64,000 nucleotides of DNA. Origin: Tissierellia bacterium. GTDB lineage: Bacteria; Bacillota_A; Clostridia; Tissierellales; Peptoniphilaceae. The position numbers and the translations under genes are program-made. The notes under the pieces were generated by a model. It was not told the DNA's origin, searched no databases, and saw only the letters and a program-made list of their open reading frames with translations. Positions 28,575-36,798 of the stretch are shown here, in pieces. The stretch covers positions 20,840-84,839 of the forward strand of contig JAAZCH010000009.1 of NCBI GenBank assembly GCA_012513395.1, given 5' to 3'. Each line of letters begins with the position of its first letter. Position 1 is the stretch's first letter.

Positions 28575-29378
28575 TTATTCTTGAGCTTCTTCTGTATCTT
28601 CTTCAGAGAAACTTTCTAATTCCTCATCTTCAATTTCTTCATCGTCAAAAACTTCTTCAGATATTTCAGTTTCTTCATCTTCGTCAAAAAAGATTTCTCC
28701 ATCTTTTCCTTCAATTATTGCATCAGCAATTGTTTTTGTAATTAATTTTACAGCTCTAATTGCATCGTCATTTCCTGGAATAGGATAATCTATTTCATCT
28801 GGGTCACAATTAGTATCAATTATAGCAATTGTGGGTATTCCCAAGATTTGTGCTTCTTTAACTGCGATATCTTCTTTTTTTGGATCCACAATGTATAAAA
28901 TATCAGGAACTCTTTTCATGTTTTTTATTCCGCCAAGAAATTTTTCAAGTTTGTCTCTTTCAGCTAACATTTTCAAAATTTCTTTTTTAGGGAATACGTT
29001 AATGGAACCATCTTCTTCCATCTTGTTTAACTCGTGAAGTCTTTCGATTCTCTTTTTAATAGTTTCAAAGTTTGTCAAAAGTCCACCTAACCATCTTTGG
29101 TTTATATAGTGCATTCCTGATCTTTTAGCTTCTGATTCAATCGATTCTTGAGCTTGCTTTTTTGTTCCAACAAAAAGAACTTCTCCGCCTTCTGCTACAA
29201 CTTCTCTCATAAAAGCATAAGCCTTTTCGATTTCTACAACTGTCTTTTGTAAGTCAATGATGTAGATACCATTTCTTTCTGTAAAGATATATTTAGCCAT
29301 CTTTGGATTCCATCTTCTAGTTTGATGTCCAAAGTGTACGCCTGCTTCTAACAGGGCTTTCATAGATATTACTGACAT
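28575..29378 (-). CDS. rpsB: 30S ribosomal protein S2
   Basis: S2 joins the 30S subunit late and is needed for binding of S1-type factors and mRNA. The 267-residue product has [59 protein letters not shown] and [25 protein letters not shown] strongly acidic tail of about 40 residues (many Glu and Asp) follows the conserved core. The ATG at 29378 has an AGGAGG site; the longer open frame upstream lacks one. It is driven by a near-consensus promoter with a structured leader. Confidence 0.98.
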   Translation of the reverse strand: MSVISMKALLEAGVHFGHQTRRWNPKMAKYIFTERNGIYIIDLQKTVVEIEKAYAFMREVVAEGGEVLFVGTKKQAQESIESEAKRSGMHYINQRWLGGLLTNFETIKKRIERLHELNKMEEDGSINVFPKKEILKMLAERDKLEKFLGGIKNMKRVPDILYIVDPKKEDIAVKEAQILGIPTIAIIDTNCDPDEIDYPIPGNDDAIRAVKLITKTIADAIIEGKDGEIFFDEDEETEISEEVFDDEEIEDEELESFSEEDTEEAQE

Positions 29379-29391
29379 ATTTCCTCCTGTG

Positions 29392-29475
29392 TTTTTTATT
29401 CTGCCATAAGCGTCTCTTGAAATAGGGACCAATAGGCAACTCCTAATTCATCTGCTCATGTGATTCATTTACGTA
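29392..29475 (-). promoter_or_regulatory. rpsB 5' leader, candidate S2 autoregulatory structure
   Basis: About 95 bases separate the probable start site (near 29473) from the rpsB ATG. Inside are complementary short segments (TTGCC/GGCA and GTC/GAC) that could close a long stem ending just before the Shine-Dalgarno. Ribosomal-protein leaders often bind their own product. No known leader family was confirmed, so this is a candidate only. Confidence 0.35.
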
Positions 29476-29479
29476 GTAA

Positions 29480-29508
29480 ATTATAACATAATCCTTTTGA
29501 CAGTTCAA
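29480..29508 (-). promoter_or_regulatory. sigma-A promoter of rpsB-tsf-pyrH-frr
   Basis: TTGAAC (29503-29508), exactly 17 bases and a perfect TATAAT (29480-29485) on the minus strand, beginning two bases before the end of the rplS stop region. No terminator separates it from rplS, so read-through from the upstream operon is possible. Confidence 0.8.
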
Positions 29509-29509
29509 T

Positions 29510-29857
29510 TTAAAAAGATTTTCTCTCTTTAACTCTAGCGCTCTTGCCAACTCTGTCTCTTAGATAGAATAATTTTGCTCTTCTAACTTTACCCATTCTC
29601 ACTACATCAATTCCTGCAATTCTTGGTGAATGTAGTAAAAAAGTTCTCTCTACTCCAACTCCGTATGAGATTCTTCTTACAGTAAAAGTCGTTTTAACTC
29701 CACTACCTTGGATCTTTAAAACAATACCTTCAAAAGCTTGTATTCTTTCCCTAGTTCCTTCGATAATTCTATAATTAACTCTTATTGTATCCCCAACTCT
29801 AAATTGGGTAATTTCTTCTTTTAATTGCTCTTGTTCTAGCATATTAATTATGTCCAT
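29510..29857 (-). CDS. rplS: 50S ribosomal protein L19
   Basis: L19 sits at the 30S-50S interface. The 115-residue protein has [54 protein letters not shown] and the C-terminal [20 protein letters not shown]. Length is typical. It is the last gene of the ylxM-ffh-rpsP-khpA-rimM-trmD-rplS operon, a conserved order. No clear terminator follows; the rpsB promoter begins right at its end. Confidence 0.98.
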   Translation of the reverse strand: MDIINMLEQEQLKEEITQFRVGDTIRVNYRIIEGTRERIQAFEGIVLKIQGSGVKTTFTVRRISYGVGVERTFLLHSPRIAGIDVVRMGKVRRAKLFYLRDRVGKSARVKERKSF

Positions 29858-29878
29858 ATTAACCTCCTAATTTGTATA

Positions 29879-30553
29879 CTATTCTTTTTTTATCATATCT
29901 GGTCTAACTGACATAGTTATGTCAATAGCCGTTTGTTTTCTATATTCCTCTATCAGCTTATGATTTCCTGATAATAACACTTCTGGGACTGCCAGTCCGT
30001 CAAATACTGGCGGTCTGGTGTATTGATGATATTCAAGCAAATCATTTGAGAAGCTTTCGTCCATAGAAGATTCTTCGTTACCTAAAACCCCAGGCAGCAA
30101 TCTACTGATGGAATCGATTAATACTAATGCCCCTAATTCACCGCCTGTCAAGATATAATCACCTATGGAAATTTCTTCGTCTATATACTTATCTATGATT
30201 CTTTGATCAATCCCTTCGTAATGACCACACACTAATACTATGTGCTTTTTTTCAGAAAGATTTCTTGCAATATCTTGATTAAAAACCTTTCCTCTAGGAG
30301 ATAGATAAATTATATAGGAGTTTTCCTTTTGTACTGACTTAATACAATCTGACAAGGGTTGTGGTGTCATCACCATGCCGGGTCCGCCACCGTAGGGATA
30401 ATCGTCAACTTTTTTGTGCTTGTTTAAAGAAAAATCTCTAATATTTATTGAATTTACTTCTATCAGCTCTTCCGAAATTCCTCTTTTGATTATACTATAA
30501 TCTCTAATTGAGTCTGTAAATTCTGGAAAGAGTGTCAATATATCAAACTTCAT
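29879..30553 (-). CDS. trmD: tRNA (guanine(37)-N1)-methyltransferase
   Basis: TrmD methylates G37 next to the anticodon and prevents +1 frameshifting; it is a trefoil-knot SPOUT dimer. The 224-residue protein has FDILTLFPEF, DYPYGGGPGMVM, the knot region LVCGHYEGIDQR and IGDYILTGGELGALVLID, and PPVFDGLAVPEVLLSGNH. It overlaps rimM by 11 bases. It is slightly shorter than the usual 240 residues at the C-terminus, within family range. Confidence 0.98.
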   Translation of the reverse strand: MKFDILTLFPEFTDSIRDYSIIKRGISEELIEVNSINIRDFSLNKHKKVDDYPYGGGPGMVMTPQPLSDCIKSVQKENSYIIYLSPRGKVFNQDIARNLSEKKHIVLVCGHYEGIDQRIIDKYIDEEISIGDYILTGGELGALVLIDSISRLLPGVLGNEESSMDESFSNDLLEYHQYTRPPVFDGLAVPEVLLSGNHKLIEEYRKQTAIDITMSVRPDMIKKE

Positions 30554-31043
30554 TAAACATCCCTTTTATTGGAGATACTATTATTTCTTTTTTACCTATA
30601 TCAACATTTACAATAAATTCCTTGACCGCAGGCAACGAGCCACGCAAATTTTCTGATTCTACAACGTAGACATCATTAGAAGCACCTTGTACTATATCAG
30701 TGACAGTACCTAGGTATTTTCCCGATTTATCATAAACACTACATCCTAGAATATCCGAAAGATAATAATTTCCATCTGGAAGTTTAGCTTCATCCTCTGA
30801 TTTAATGTAAATTCTAGAATCTTTAAACTTCATCACATCGTTAATATCAGAATATTCCTTAAACTCTAAAATTACTAAGTTTTTGAAATATGATACTTTA
30901 TCAATGGTTACAAGTTCTTTATTTTCACCTAAATATACTTGACCATATTCTTCAAATCGACTGACATCAAATGTATAAGGAAAAACTTTAACATTGCCTT
31001 TGATTCCGTGTGTATTAGTTATTATTCCCACTAATGTAAACAT
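30543..31043 (-). CDS. rimM: 16S rRNA processing protein RimM
   Basis: RimM binds S19 and assists maturation of the 30S head. The 166-residue protein has the N-terminal barrel (VGIITNTHGIKGNVKVFPYT) and a PRC-barrel second domain (YYLSDILGCSVYD, GTVTDIVQGASNDVYVVE, LPAVKEFIVNVDI). Its ATG overlaps the khpA stop as TGATG and its 3' end overlaps trmD. Position between the KH gene and trmD is standard. Confidence 0.96.
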   Translation of the reverse strand: MFTLVGIITNTHGIKGNVKVFPYTFDVSRFEEYGQVYLGENKELVTIDKVSYFKNLVILEFKEYSDINDVMKFKDSRIYIKSEDEAKLPDGNYYLSDILGCSVYDKSGKYLGTVTDIVQGASNDVYVVESENLRGSLPAVKEFIVNVDIGKKEIIVSPIKGMFNEV

Positions 31044-31282
31044 CAGTTTGTTTCCATTATTTTCAAATTATATTCTATGCCTTTACGTAATGATATAGCT
31101 CTTAGAATATTTCTAATATTCTTAGCAATTTTTCCCTTCTTGCCAATTATTCTACCCAAGTCTTCATCCGCTACATAAAGTTCAAGCAAAACTTCTTTAT
31201 CACCTATTTGATTCTCTACAATCCTAATTTCTTCAGGTTTAGTGACAATGTGTTTTGCAATATATTCTACTAATTCTTTCAT
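31043..31282 (-). CDS. khpA: KH-domain RNA-binding protein KhpA
   Basis: KhpA is a small KH protein that pairs with KhpB (Jag) in Gram-positives and affects cell-size control and RNA regulation. The 79-residue product consists of one KH domain with the GxxG loop in DLGRIIGKKGKIAKNIRNIL. The ATG at 31282 is preferred to an upstream GTG, although neither has a strong Shine-Dalgarno, so coupling to rpsP translation is likely. The gene lies between rpsP and rimM as in most Firmicutes. Confidence 0.93.
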   Translation of the reverse strand: MKELVEYIAKHIVTKPEEIRIVENQIGDKEVLLELYVADEDLGRIIGKKGKIAKNIRNILRAISLRKGIEYNLKIMETN

Positions 31283-31296
31283 CAAAGTCACTGTAA

Positions 31297-31638
31297 CTAG
31301 TTTGTAGTTTCAGTTTCTTCTACAGCTACTTCTTCAACTGACTCTGGTATAACTTCTTCAGTTTCTATATTATTTTCTGTAGAATTTGTGTAATTCCCGT
31401 AAACATCGAAATTATTAAAAAGTCTATTAACTACATCTGTAGGTTTAGCGCCTTTTTTAATCCATTCGTTCGCTTTTTCGTTGTCTACTTTTAAAGTGAT
31501 AGGTTCTGTTAATGGATTGTAATAACCTATCTCTTCAATGAATTTTCCATCTCTAGGAGCTCTTGAATCTGCTACTACTATTCTGTAGAAAGGATTCTTT
31601 TTGCTTCCCATTCTCCTCAATCTAATCTTTACTGCCAT
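31297..31638 (-). CDS. rpsP: 30S ribosomal protein S16
   Basis: S16 is an early 30S assembly protein. The first 80 or so residues follow the family exactly ([52 protein letters not shown]). A C-terminal extension of about 30 residues rich in Glu, Thr and Val follows, making the protein 113 residues instead of about 85. The ATG has GGAGGT. It lies 14 bases after ffh. Confidence 0.98.
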   Translation of the reverse strand: MAVKIRLRRMGSKKNPFYRIVVADSRAPRDGKFIEEIGYYNPLTEPITLKVDNEKANEWIKKGAKPTDVVNRLFNNFDVYGNYTNSTENNIETEEVIPESVEEVAVEETETTN

Positions 31639-31652
31639 AATGCACCTCCGTA

Positions 31653-32990
31653 TTATAGTGAAAAAGGAAATTTACCTCTTCCCTTTTTCATGGTTTTTTC
31701 CATGCTGCCAAACTGCTTCATCATCTTTTTCAATTCTTTAAATTGTTTTAGCAGTTTGTTTACATCTGTTACTTGCGTACCACTACCATCAGCTATTCTC
31801 TTTCTTCTTGATCTATCAATTATTTCAGGTTTTTCCCTTTCTTTGAAAGTCATGGATTTAATAATAGCTTCAATTCTATCAAATTCTTTCTCATCTACAC
31901 TGACTCCTTTAAGAGCCGATTTATTTACTCCAGGTATCATAGATATTATGTCCTCTAGTGGACCCATACTGCGAACCTGTTCTAATTGGCTTAAATAATC
32001 TTCTAATGTGAAAGATTGATCCCTGAGTTTTTGTTCTAATTCTCTTGCGCTTTTTTCATCGATAGCAGACTCAGCCTTTTCAATAAGACTTAAAACATCT
32101 CCCATCCCTAATATTCTAGATGCCATCCTGTCTGGATGAAAAGTTTCTAAATCATTTAACTTTTCTCCCATACCAACAAGCTTAATAGGTTTATCTACGA
32201 CTCCTCTAATTGATAGAGCAGCTCCACCTCTTGCATCTCCGTCTAATTTGGTAAGTACAATACCTGTAACTTCCAAATTGTCATTAAAGCTTTTTGCTAC
32301 ATTAACAGCATCTTGTCCTGTCATAGCATCTACAACTAGCAATATTTCGCTGGGATTAGTTGATAGTTTTATATTTTTTATTTCTTCCATCATACTATCG
32401 TCTATGTGAAGTCTACCCGCTGTGTCTATGATTACTACATCATTTCCATTTTTCTTAGCATATTCTATACCAGCTTTTGCTATATCTACAGGATTTATTT
32501 TGTCGCCCATAGTGAACACTGGAACATCTACTTGTTTTCCAACTGTTTCTAGTTGTTTTATTGCTGCTGGTCTATAAATATCTCCTGCAACTAATAAAGG
32601 TTTTTTATTTTCTTTTTTTAAATTTAGTGCTAATTTACCACTCGTTGTAGTTTTACCAGCGCCTTGAAGACCACACATGAGAATAATTGTTGGTGGCTTT
32701 CCAGATAAATCTAGTTTTTCTGCTTCTCCACCCATCATAATAGTTAATTCTTCATTAACTATTTTTATGACTTGTTGTCCTGGAGTTAAACTTTCCATAA
32801 CCTCAGAACCGATGGTTCTTTCTTTAATTTTTTTGACAAAGTCTTTCACAACTTTATAGTTTACATCAGCTTCCAGCAGAGCTAATCTTACTTCTCGCAT
32901 AGCTTCATCTACATTTTCAGTTGTCAACTTTCCTCTGCCAGTTAATTTTCCTAATGCATTTTGTAATCTTTCTGATAAGTTTTCAAACAT
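31653..32990 (-). CDS. ffh: signal recognition particle protein Ffh
   Basis: Ffh is the SRP54 GTPase that binds signal sequences and delivers ribosomes to FtsY. The 445-residue protein has the N domain, the G domain with GLQGAGKTT (107-115), DTAGRL and [10 protein letters not shown], and a Met-rich M domain (about 330-445) ending in a Met- and Lys-rich [19 protein letters not shown]. Its ATG overlaps the ylxM stop as TAATG. Its receptor ftsY is also in this window, in a different operon. Confidence 0.98.
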   Translation of the reverse strand: MFENLSERLQNALGKLTGRGKLTTENVDEAMREVRLALLEADVNYKVVKDFVKKIKERTIGSEVMESLTPGQQVIKIVNEELTIMMGGEAEKLDLSGKPPTIILMCGLQGAGKTTTSGKLALNLKKENKKPLLVAGDIYRPAAIKQLETVGKQVDVPVFTMGDKINPVDIAKAGIEYAKKNGNDVVIIDTAGRLHIDDSMMEEIKNIKLSTNPSEILLVVDAMTGQDAVNVAKSFNDNLEVTGIVLTKLDGDARGGAALSIRGVVDKPIKLVGMGEKLNDLETFHPDRMASRILGMGDVLSLIEKAESAIDEKSARELEQKLRDQSFTLEDYLSQLEQVRSMGPLEDIISMIPGVNKSALKGVSVDEKEFDRIEAIIKSMTFKEREKPEIIDRSRRKRIADGSGTQVTDVNKLLKQFKELKKMMKQFGSMEKTMKKGRGKFPFSL

Positions 32991-33328
32991 TAAGCATCCA
33001 ACTCCTCTACAATTTCATCTAAAAGAATAATTATGTCTTTATTATCAGAACATGCTTCGTATAAATCGTCTTTAATAATACCAATCAATTCTTTAATGCG
33101 ATTACTTTTGTTCTTAAGTAACAAGTTTTCTTCAAATCGTTCTAATTCCTTTACTGCTCTTTTGAGATTTTCTGAAACTCCTTGTTTACTAATACCTATT
33201 TCTTCAGCAATTTCAGACAAAGTATAGTCTAATCTATAATAATAGTAAAAAGATCTACTCTGGTTCTCTGTGAGTAATTTACCATAATAATCATAAAGAG
33301 AATTTAGTCTGACTATATCTTTTATCAA
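32990..33328 (-). CDS. ylxM: YlxM family helix-turn-helix SRP-associated protein
   Basis: A 112-residue YlxM/p13-like protein. It contains SLYDYYGKLLTENQSRSFYYYY and the helix-turn-helix segment YTLSEIAEEIGISKQGVSEN. In streptococci YlxM associates with SRP components; its role elsewhere is unclear, and DNA binding is only suggested by the fold. It starts with TTG at 33328 behind a perfect GGAGGT site and opens the SRP-ribosomal operon under a perfect-consensus promoter. Confidence 0.93.
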   Translation of the reverse strand: MIKDIVRLNSLYDYYGKLLTENQSRSFYYYYRLDYTLSEIAEEIGISKQGVSENLKRAVKELERFEENLLLKNKSNRIKELIGIIKDDLYEACSDNKDIIILLDEIVEELDA

Positions 33329-33379
33329 AATTACCTCCTCGTTTTGTTTATGCTATCAAGTTTTTACATTGACTGATTG

Positions 33380-33408
33380 ATTATATACAAACAAAATAAA
33401 AATGTCAA
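33380..33408 (-). promoter_or_regulatory. perfect-consensus sigma-A promoter of ylxM-ffh operon
   Basis: TTGACA (33403-33408), 17-base spacer and TATAAT (33380-33385) on the minus strand. The -35 box is the 3' arm of the tcdA terminator hairpin, so end of one operon and start of the next share bases. Confidence 0.9.
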
Positions 33409-33424
33409 GGGAAATCCTTGACAT
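33393..33424 (-). terminator. rho-independent terminator after tcdA
   Basis: A perfect 8-bp stem (33403-33410 with 33416-33423, 5-base loop) is followed on the minus strand by TTTTTATTTT. It ends the apt-tcdA transcript. Confidence 0.85.
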
Positions 33425-33435
33425 AGTAAAATATT

Positions 33436-34131
33436 TTATTTTCTTACAATATTTATCAAATCTCTGATAACTTCTCCTCCAATTATCATGCCAGATACAG
33501 GTGGTAAGAAAGCAATACTTGGGATAAAACCTAAATCTCTTTCTATAGCTTCTTCATCGGAATAGACTACTTTTAAATCCTTAACACCTTCTTTTTTCAA
33601 TCTGTTTCTCATCCTTCTTGCAAGAGGACATCCTCTCGTTTCATAAATATCTGCTAATTTCAAACGTGTTGGGTCTAATCTTTTACCAGCTCCCATGGCT
33701 GAAATTATTTTAATATTTCGTTCTTTACAGTATTTTATTAATAAGATTTTTGAACTTATGTAATCTATTGCATCTATTACATAGTCGTAATTATCTAAGT
33801 TGAAAATTTCAATATTTGTGCTGTCTAGTTTTTCTTTAAATATTTTAACTTTAGCATTTGGATTTATAGATAGTATTCTATCTTTTTGTACCTTGACCTT
33901 ATCTTGTCCTATAGTATCGACTGTTGCAATTAATTGTCTATTGATATTTGTTATGTCCACTATATCATAATCACAAAGTAAAAATTCTCCAATACCTGAT
34001 CTTGCTAGAACCTCTACTGCACCACTCCCAACTCCACCTGTCCCAAATATAGCCACTTTAGATTTCAATAGTTTTTCTAAGTTTGCTCTTTCAATAAGAC
34101 CTTCTGTTCTTTCTAAAAATTTATATTCCAT
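33436..34131 (-). CDS. tcdA: tRNA threonylcarbamoyladenosine dehydratase
   Basis: TcdA (CsdL/YgdL) is an E1-like enzyme that uses ATP to convert t6A37 of tRNA into cyclic ct6A. The 231-residue protein has the ThiF/MoeB Rossmann start (VAIFGTGGVGSGAVEVLARS, loop at 30-36), the DIVDITNINRQ segment, DYVIDAIDYISSK, and the TcdA-specific C-terminal LADIYETRGCPLARRMR. It follows apt by two bases. Other ThiF-family roles are less likely given that segment and the absence of sulfur-carrier genes nearby. Confidence 0.9.
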   Translation of the reverse strand: MEYKFLERTEGLIERANLEKLLKSKVAIFGTGGVGSGAVEVLARSGIGEFLLCDYDIVDITNINRQLIATVDTIGQDKVKVQKDRILSINPNAKVKIFKEKLDSTNIEIFNLDNYDYVIDAIDYISSKILLIKYCKERNIKIISAMGAGKRLDPTRLKLADIYETRGCPLARRMRNRLKKEGVKDLKVVYSDEEAIERDLGFIPSIAFLPPVSGMIIGGEVIRDLINIVRK

Positions 34132-34133
34132 GT

Positions 34134-34655
34134 TTAATTTTCTTCATATTTTAACAAAGATTCTACTTTGTATTCAGAAAGTTTGTCACGTCCACCTAAT
34201 CCTACTAATTCAATTAAAAAGATACACGCCAGTACTTCTCCGCCCAATTCTTCTACTAAATTTGCAGTAGCTTTACATGTTCCTCCTGTAGCCAACAAAT
34301 CATCAACTATTAAAACTTTTTCCCCTTCTTTAATAGCATCAATATGTAACTCTACAACATCCTTTCCATATTCTAGGCCATACGACTCTCCAATAGTATT
34401 ATGAGGTAGCTTTCCAGGTTTTCTGACAGGCACAAACCCACAATTTAACGCATAAGCTAAACAAGCGCCAATAATAAATCCTCTGGCCTCAACCCCAACG
34501 ATTTGATCAGGATTATATTTTTTAGCTATTGTTGTTAATTGGTTTATAGCCTCTTGAAGCGCATCTTTTTCCCTCAATAAAGTAGTGATATCTCTAAAAA
34601 TAATACCTTCTACTGGATAATCATAAATATCTCTAATCTTGTCTTTTAAATTCAT
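34134..34655 (-). CDS. apt: adenine phosphoribosyltransferase
   Basis: Apt salvages adenine to AMP using PRPP. The 173-residue product has KDKIRDIYDYPVEGIIFRDI, VEARGFIIGACLAYAL, RKPGKLPHNT, and the PRPP loop VLIVDDLLATGGT. The start is the ATG at 34655 with a GGAGGT site; an upstream GTG overlaps that site and is rejected. It lies upstream of tcdA and divergent from fbp across about 150 bases, where no strong apt promoter could be picked out. Confidence 0.97.
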   Translation of the reverse strand: MNLKDKIRDIYDYPVEGIIFRDITTLLREKDALQEAINQLTTIAKKYNPDQIVGVEARGFIIGACLAYALNCGFVPVRKPGKLPHNTIGESYGLEYGKDVVELHIDAIKEGEKVLIVDDLLATGGTCKATANLVEELGGEVLACIFLIELVGLGGRDKLSEYKVESLLKYEEN

Positions 34656-34788
34656 ATTAACCTCCACGGATTAAAATCTTTACTTTTAAATTAAGTAAGA
34701 AATATCCAAAAATTCTTTTATATAAATTAACTATACCACAATAATATTTTTCTTACTATCCATTTTTACAAGGATTTGAATAAGATTA

Positions 34789-34797
34789 TGATATAAT
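34789..34797 (+). promoter_or_regulatory. extended -10 promoter of fbp
   Basis: TGATATAAT forms an extended -10 (TGn plus perfect TATAAT) about 18 bases before the fbp start codon. A recognisable -35 is missing, as is often the case with extended -10 promoters. Confidence 0.6.
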
Positions 34798-34815
34798 AAA
34801 ACCGAGGTGATTAAA

Positions 34816-36771
34816 TTGAATAATATATTATTTTCCGAAGAGCGTTTAAAATATCTTAAATTATTATCAAAGTCATATAAAAATGTCAATTCTGTAGTTT
34901 CAAAAATTATTGACCTTAAAAGTGTTCTATATATGCCCAAAGCAACAGAGCATTTCGTATCAGATATACACGGAGAGTACGAAGCTTTTTATCATGTAAT
35001 AAATAATGCTTCTGGAGTAATAAAAAATTATATTACAGAACTCTTTAATGACGAAATGGATGAAGAAGAAAAAGCAGAACTTGCTACAATTATATACTAC
35101 CCTGAAGTAAAATTAGCTAGACTTGAAAAAGATGGCAAAATTACTAACTCATGGTTAAATGACACTCTAAGGCGATTGATAGAAATGACCAGAAGAGTAG
35201 GTTCAAAATATAATAGAGAAAAAATCACGGAAGCATTTTCTTCTGATATTTCTTATATTCTTCAGGAATTAATATTTGAAAGCCCAGAAAATAGACATAA
35301 AGAGCAGTACTATAAGACAATATTTTCTGAAATCATTAAAATGAATACATCCAAAGTATATATTATAGAACTTTCAAATTTAATTAAAAGATTTGCCGTA
35401 GAACATCTACACGTGCTAGGGGATATTTACGACAGGGGGAATCAAGCAGAGCTAGTAATGGACTATTTGGTTAATCATCACGATGCGGATGTACAGTTGG
35501 GAAATCACGATATAGTATGGTATGGAGCTTATACTGGATCAGAAGCGCTAATAGCCAATGCTATTCGAATTGCAGTTAGATATAACAATCTATCTACATT
35601 AGAAGATGGTTATGGAATAAATCTACTCCCATTAGTAACCTTTGCTCTTGAAACGTATAAAGATGATCCATGTGAGCGTTTTATTCCCAAAGGAAAAGTC
35701 ACAGAATCCGAGAATGACATGCTCTCAAAAGTTCACAAAGCCATATCTATAATTCAATTTAAAGCGGAATCAAAAATAATCTCCAGGCATCCAGAATTTA
35801 ATATGAAAGACAGAGATTTAATAAGAAATATTTCATCAGATAATAAGAGAGTAACAGCTTATGGTATAGAATATGATATGTTAGATGACAATTTTCCTAC
35901 ATTAAAAAATGGTATAGAGTATTCAGACGAGGAAAAGTATGTAATAGAAAAATTAGTAGATTCTTTTAATAATAGTACCCGTATGAGAGAACATATGAAA
36001 TTTTTAGCAGACAAGGGAGACATCTATAATATTTTTAATGATAATCTATTGTTCCATGGATGTATACCATTAAATTCTGATGGAAGTTTTACAGAAACAA
36101 TCTTTATGGGTTCAAAATTAAAAGGCAAACAGCTTTTAGACGTATTAAACAATACCGTTAAAAAAGCTTTCTACACCCAAAATGACAAAGATAAAACCTA
36201 TTACAATGATGTATTATGGTATTTGTGGTGCGGTGAAGATTCGCCTCTATTTGGTAAAACTAAAATGACTACATTTGAAAGATATTTTATAGCTGATAAG
36301 GAGACTCACAACGAACCTAAAAATCATTATTACGATTTTAGAGACGAAGAAGAAGTTATGGAAAGGATATTAACAGAGTTTGGTATTACTAGTGAAATTG
36401 GCAAAATAATCAATGGACATGTTCCTGTTAAAGCCACCCATGGAGAAAATCCTATAAAAGCTGGAGGAAAACTCATAGCTATAGATGGAGGATTTTCTGA
36501 AGCATATCAAAGTACTACAGGAATTGCAGGATACACACTGATATCGAATTCATACGGTTTACTTATTGCTACTCACGAACCATTGAAGCCCCTAGATGAA
36601 GTTATTGATAATAATTTCGATATAACTAGTAACACTGAATTTGCACTAGAGTATAAAAGTAGAAGAAGAGTTGCCTCTACAGATTTAGGTATGAATATAA
36701 AAGAAAGAATAACTGATTTGACCGATTTGTTATCAGCATATAGAAGTGGACAACTTCAAGAAGAAAAATAA
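34816..36771 (+). CDS. fbp: fructose-1,6-bisphosphatase, class III
   Basis: Class III FBPase is the Firmicutes-type gluconeogenic enzyme of the calcineurin-like metallophosphatase fold. The protein of about 651 residues shows HFVSDIHGEYEAFYHV, DIYDRGNQAELVMD, LGNHDIVWYGA and NGHVPVKATHGENPIKAGG. The start is uncertain: a GTG at 34807 is inside the AGGTGAT ribosome site, so the TTG at 34816 is preferred. It stands alone on the plus strand between divergent apt and convergent ftsY and shares its terminator with ftsY. Confidence 0.96.
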   Translation: MNNILFSEERLKYLKLLSKSYKNVNSVVSKIIDLKSVLYMPKATEHFVSDIHGEYEAFYHVINNASGVIKNYITELFNDEMDEEEKAELATIIYYPEVKLARLEKDGKITNSWLNDTLRRLIEMTRRVGSKYNREKITEAFSSDISYILQELIFESPENRHKEQYYKTIFSEIIKMNTSKVYIIELSNLIKRFAVEHLHVLGDIYDRGNQAELVMDYLVNHHDADVQLGNHDIVWYGAYTGSEALIANAIRIAVRYNNLSTLEDGYGINLLPLVTFALETYKDDPCERFIPKGKVTESENDMLSKVHKAISIIQFKAESKIISRHPEFNMKDRDLIRNISSDNKRVTAYGIEYDMLDDNFPTLKNGIEYSDEEKYVIEKLVDSFNNSTRMREHMKFLADKGDIYNIFNDNLLFHGCIPLNSDGSFTETIFMGSKLKGKQLLDVLNNTVKKAFYTQNDKDKTYYNDVLWYLWCGEDSPLFGKTKMTTFERYFIADKETHNEPKNHYYDFRDEEEVMERILTEFGITSEIGKIINGHVPVKATHGENPIKAGGKLIAIDGGFSEAYQSTTGIAGYTLISNSYGLLIATHEPLKPLDEVIDNNFDITSNTEFALEYKSRRRVASTDLGMNIKERITDLTDLLSAYRSGQLQEEK

Positions 36772-36773
36772 TA

Positions 36774-36798
36774 AAAACCTGAGTTCAACTCAGGTTTT
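36774..36798. terminator. shared bidirectional terminator of fbp and ftsY
   Basis: A perfect 10-bp stem (36774-36783 with 36789-36798, 5-base loop) starts three bases after the fbp stop. On the minus strand it is followed by TTATTATTTT, and the ftsY stop codon lies in the loop. On the plus strand the T tract is the four T's at the stem end. Confidence 0.85.

Noticed and set aside
34731..34940. 69-codon minus-strand frame across the fbp promoter
   Set aside because: It overlaps the fbp promoter and 5' end and has no ribosome site or homology signal.
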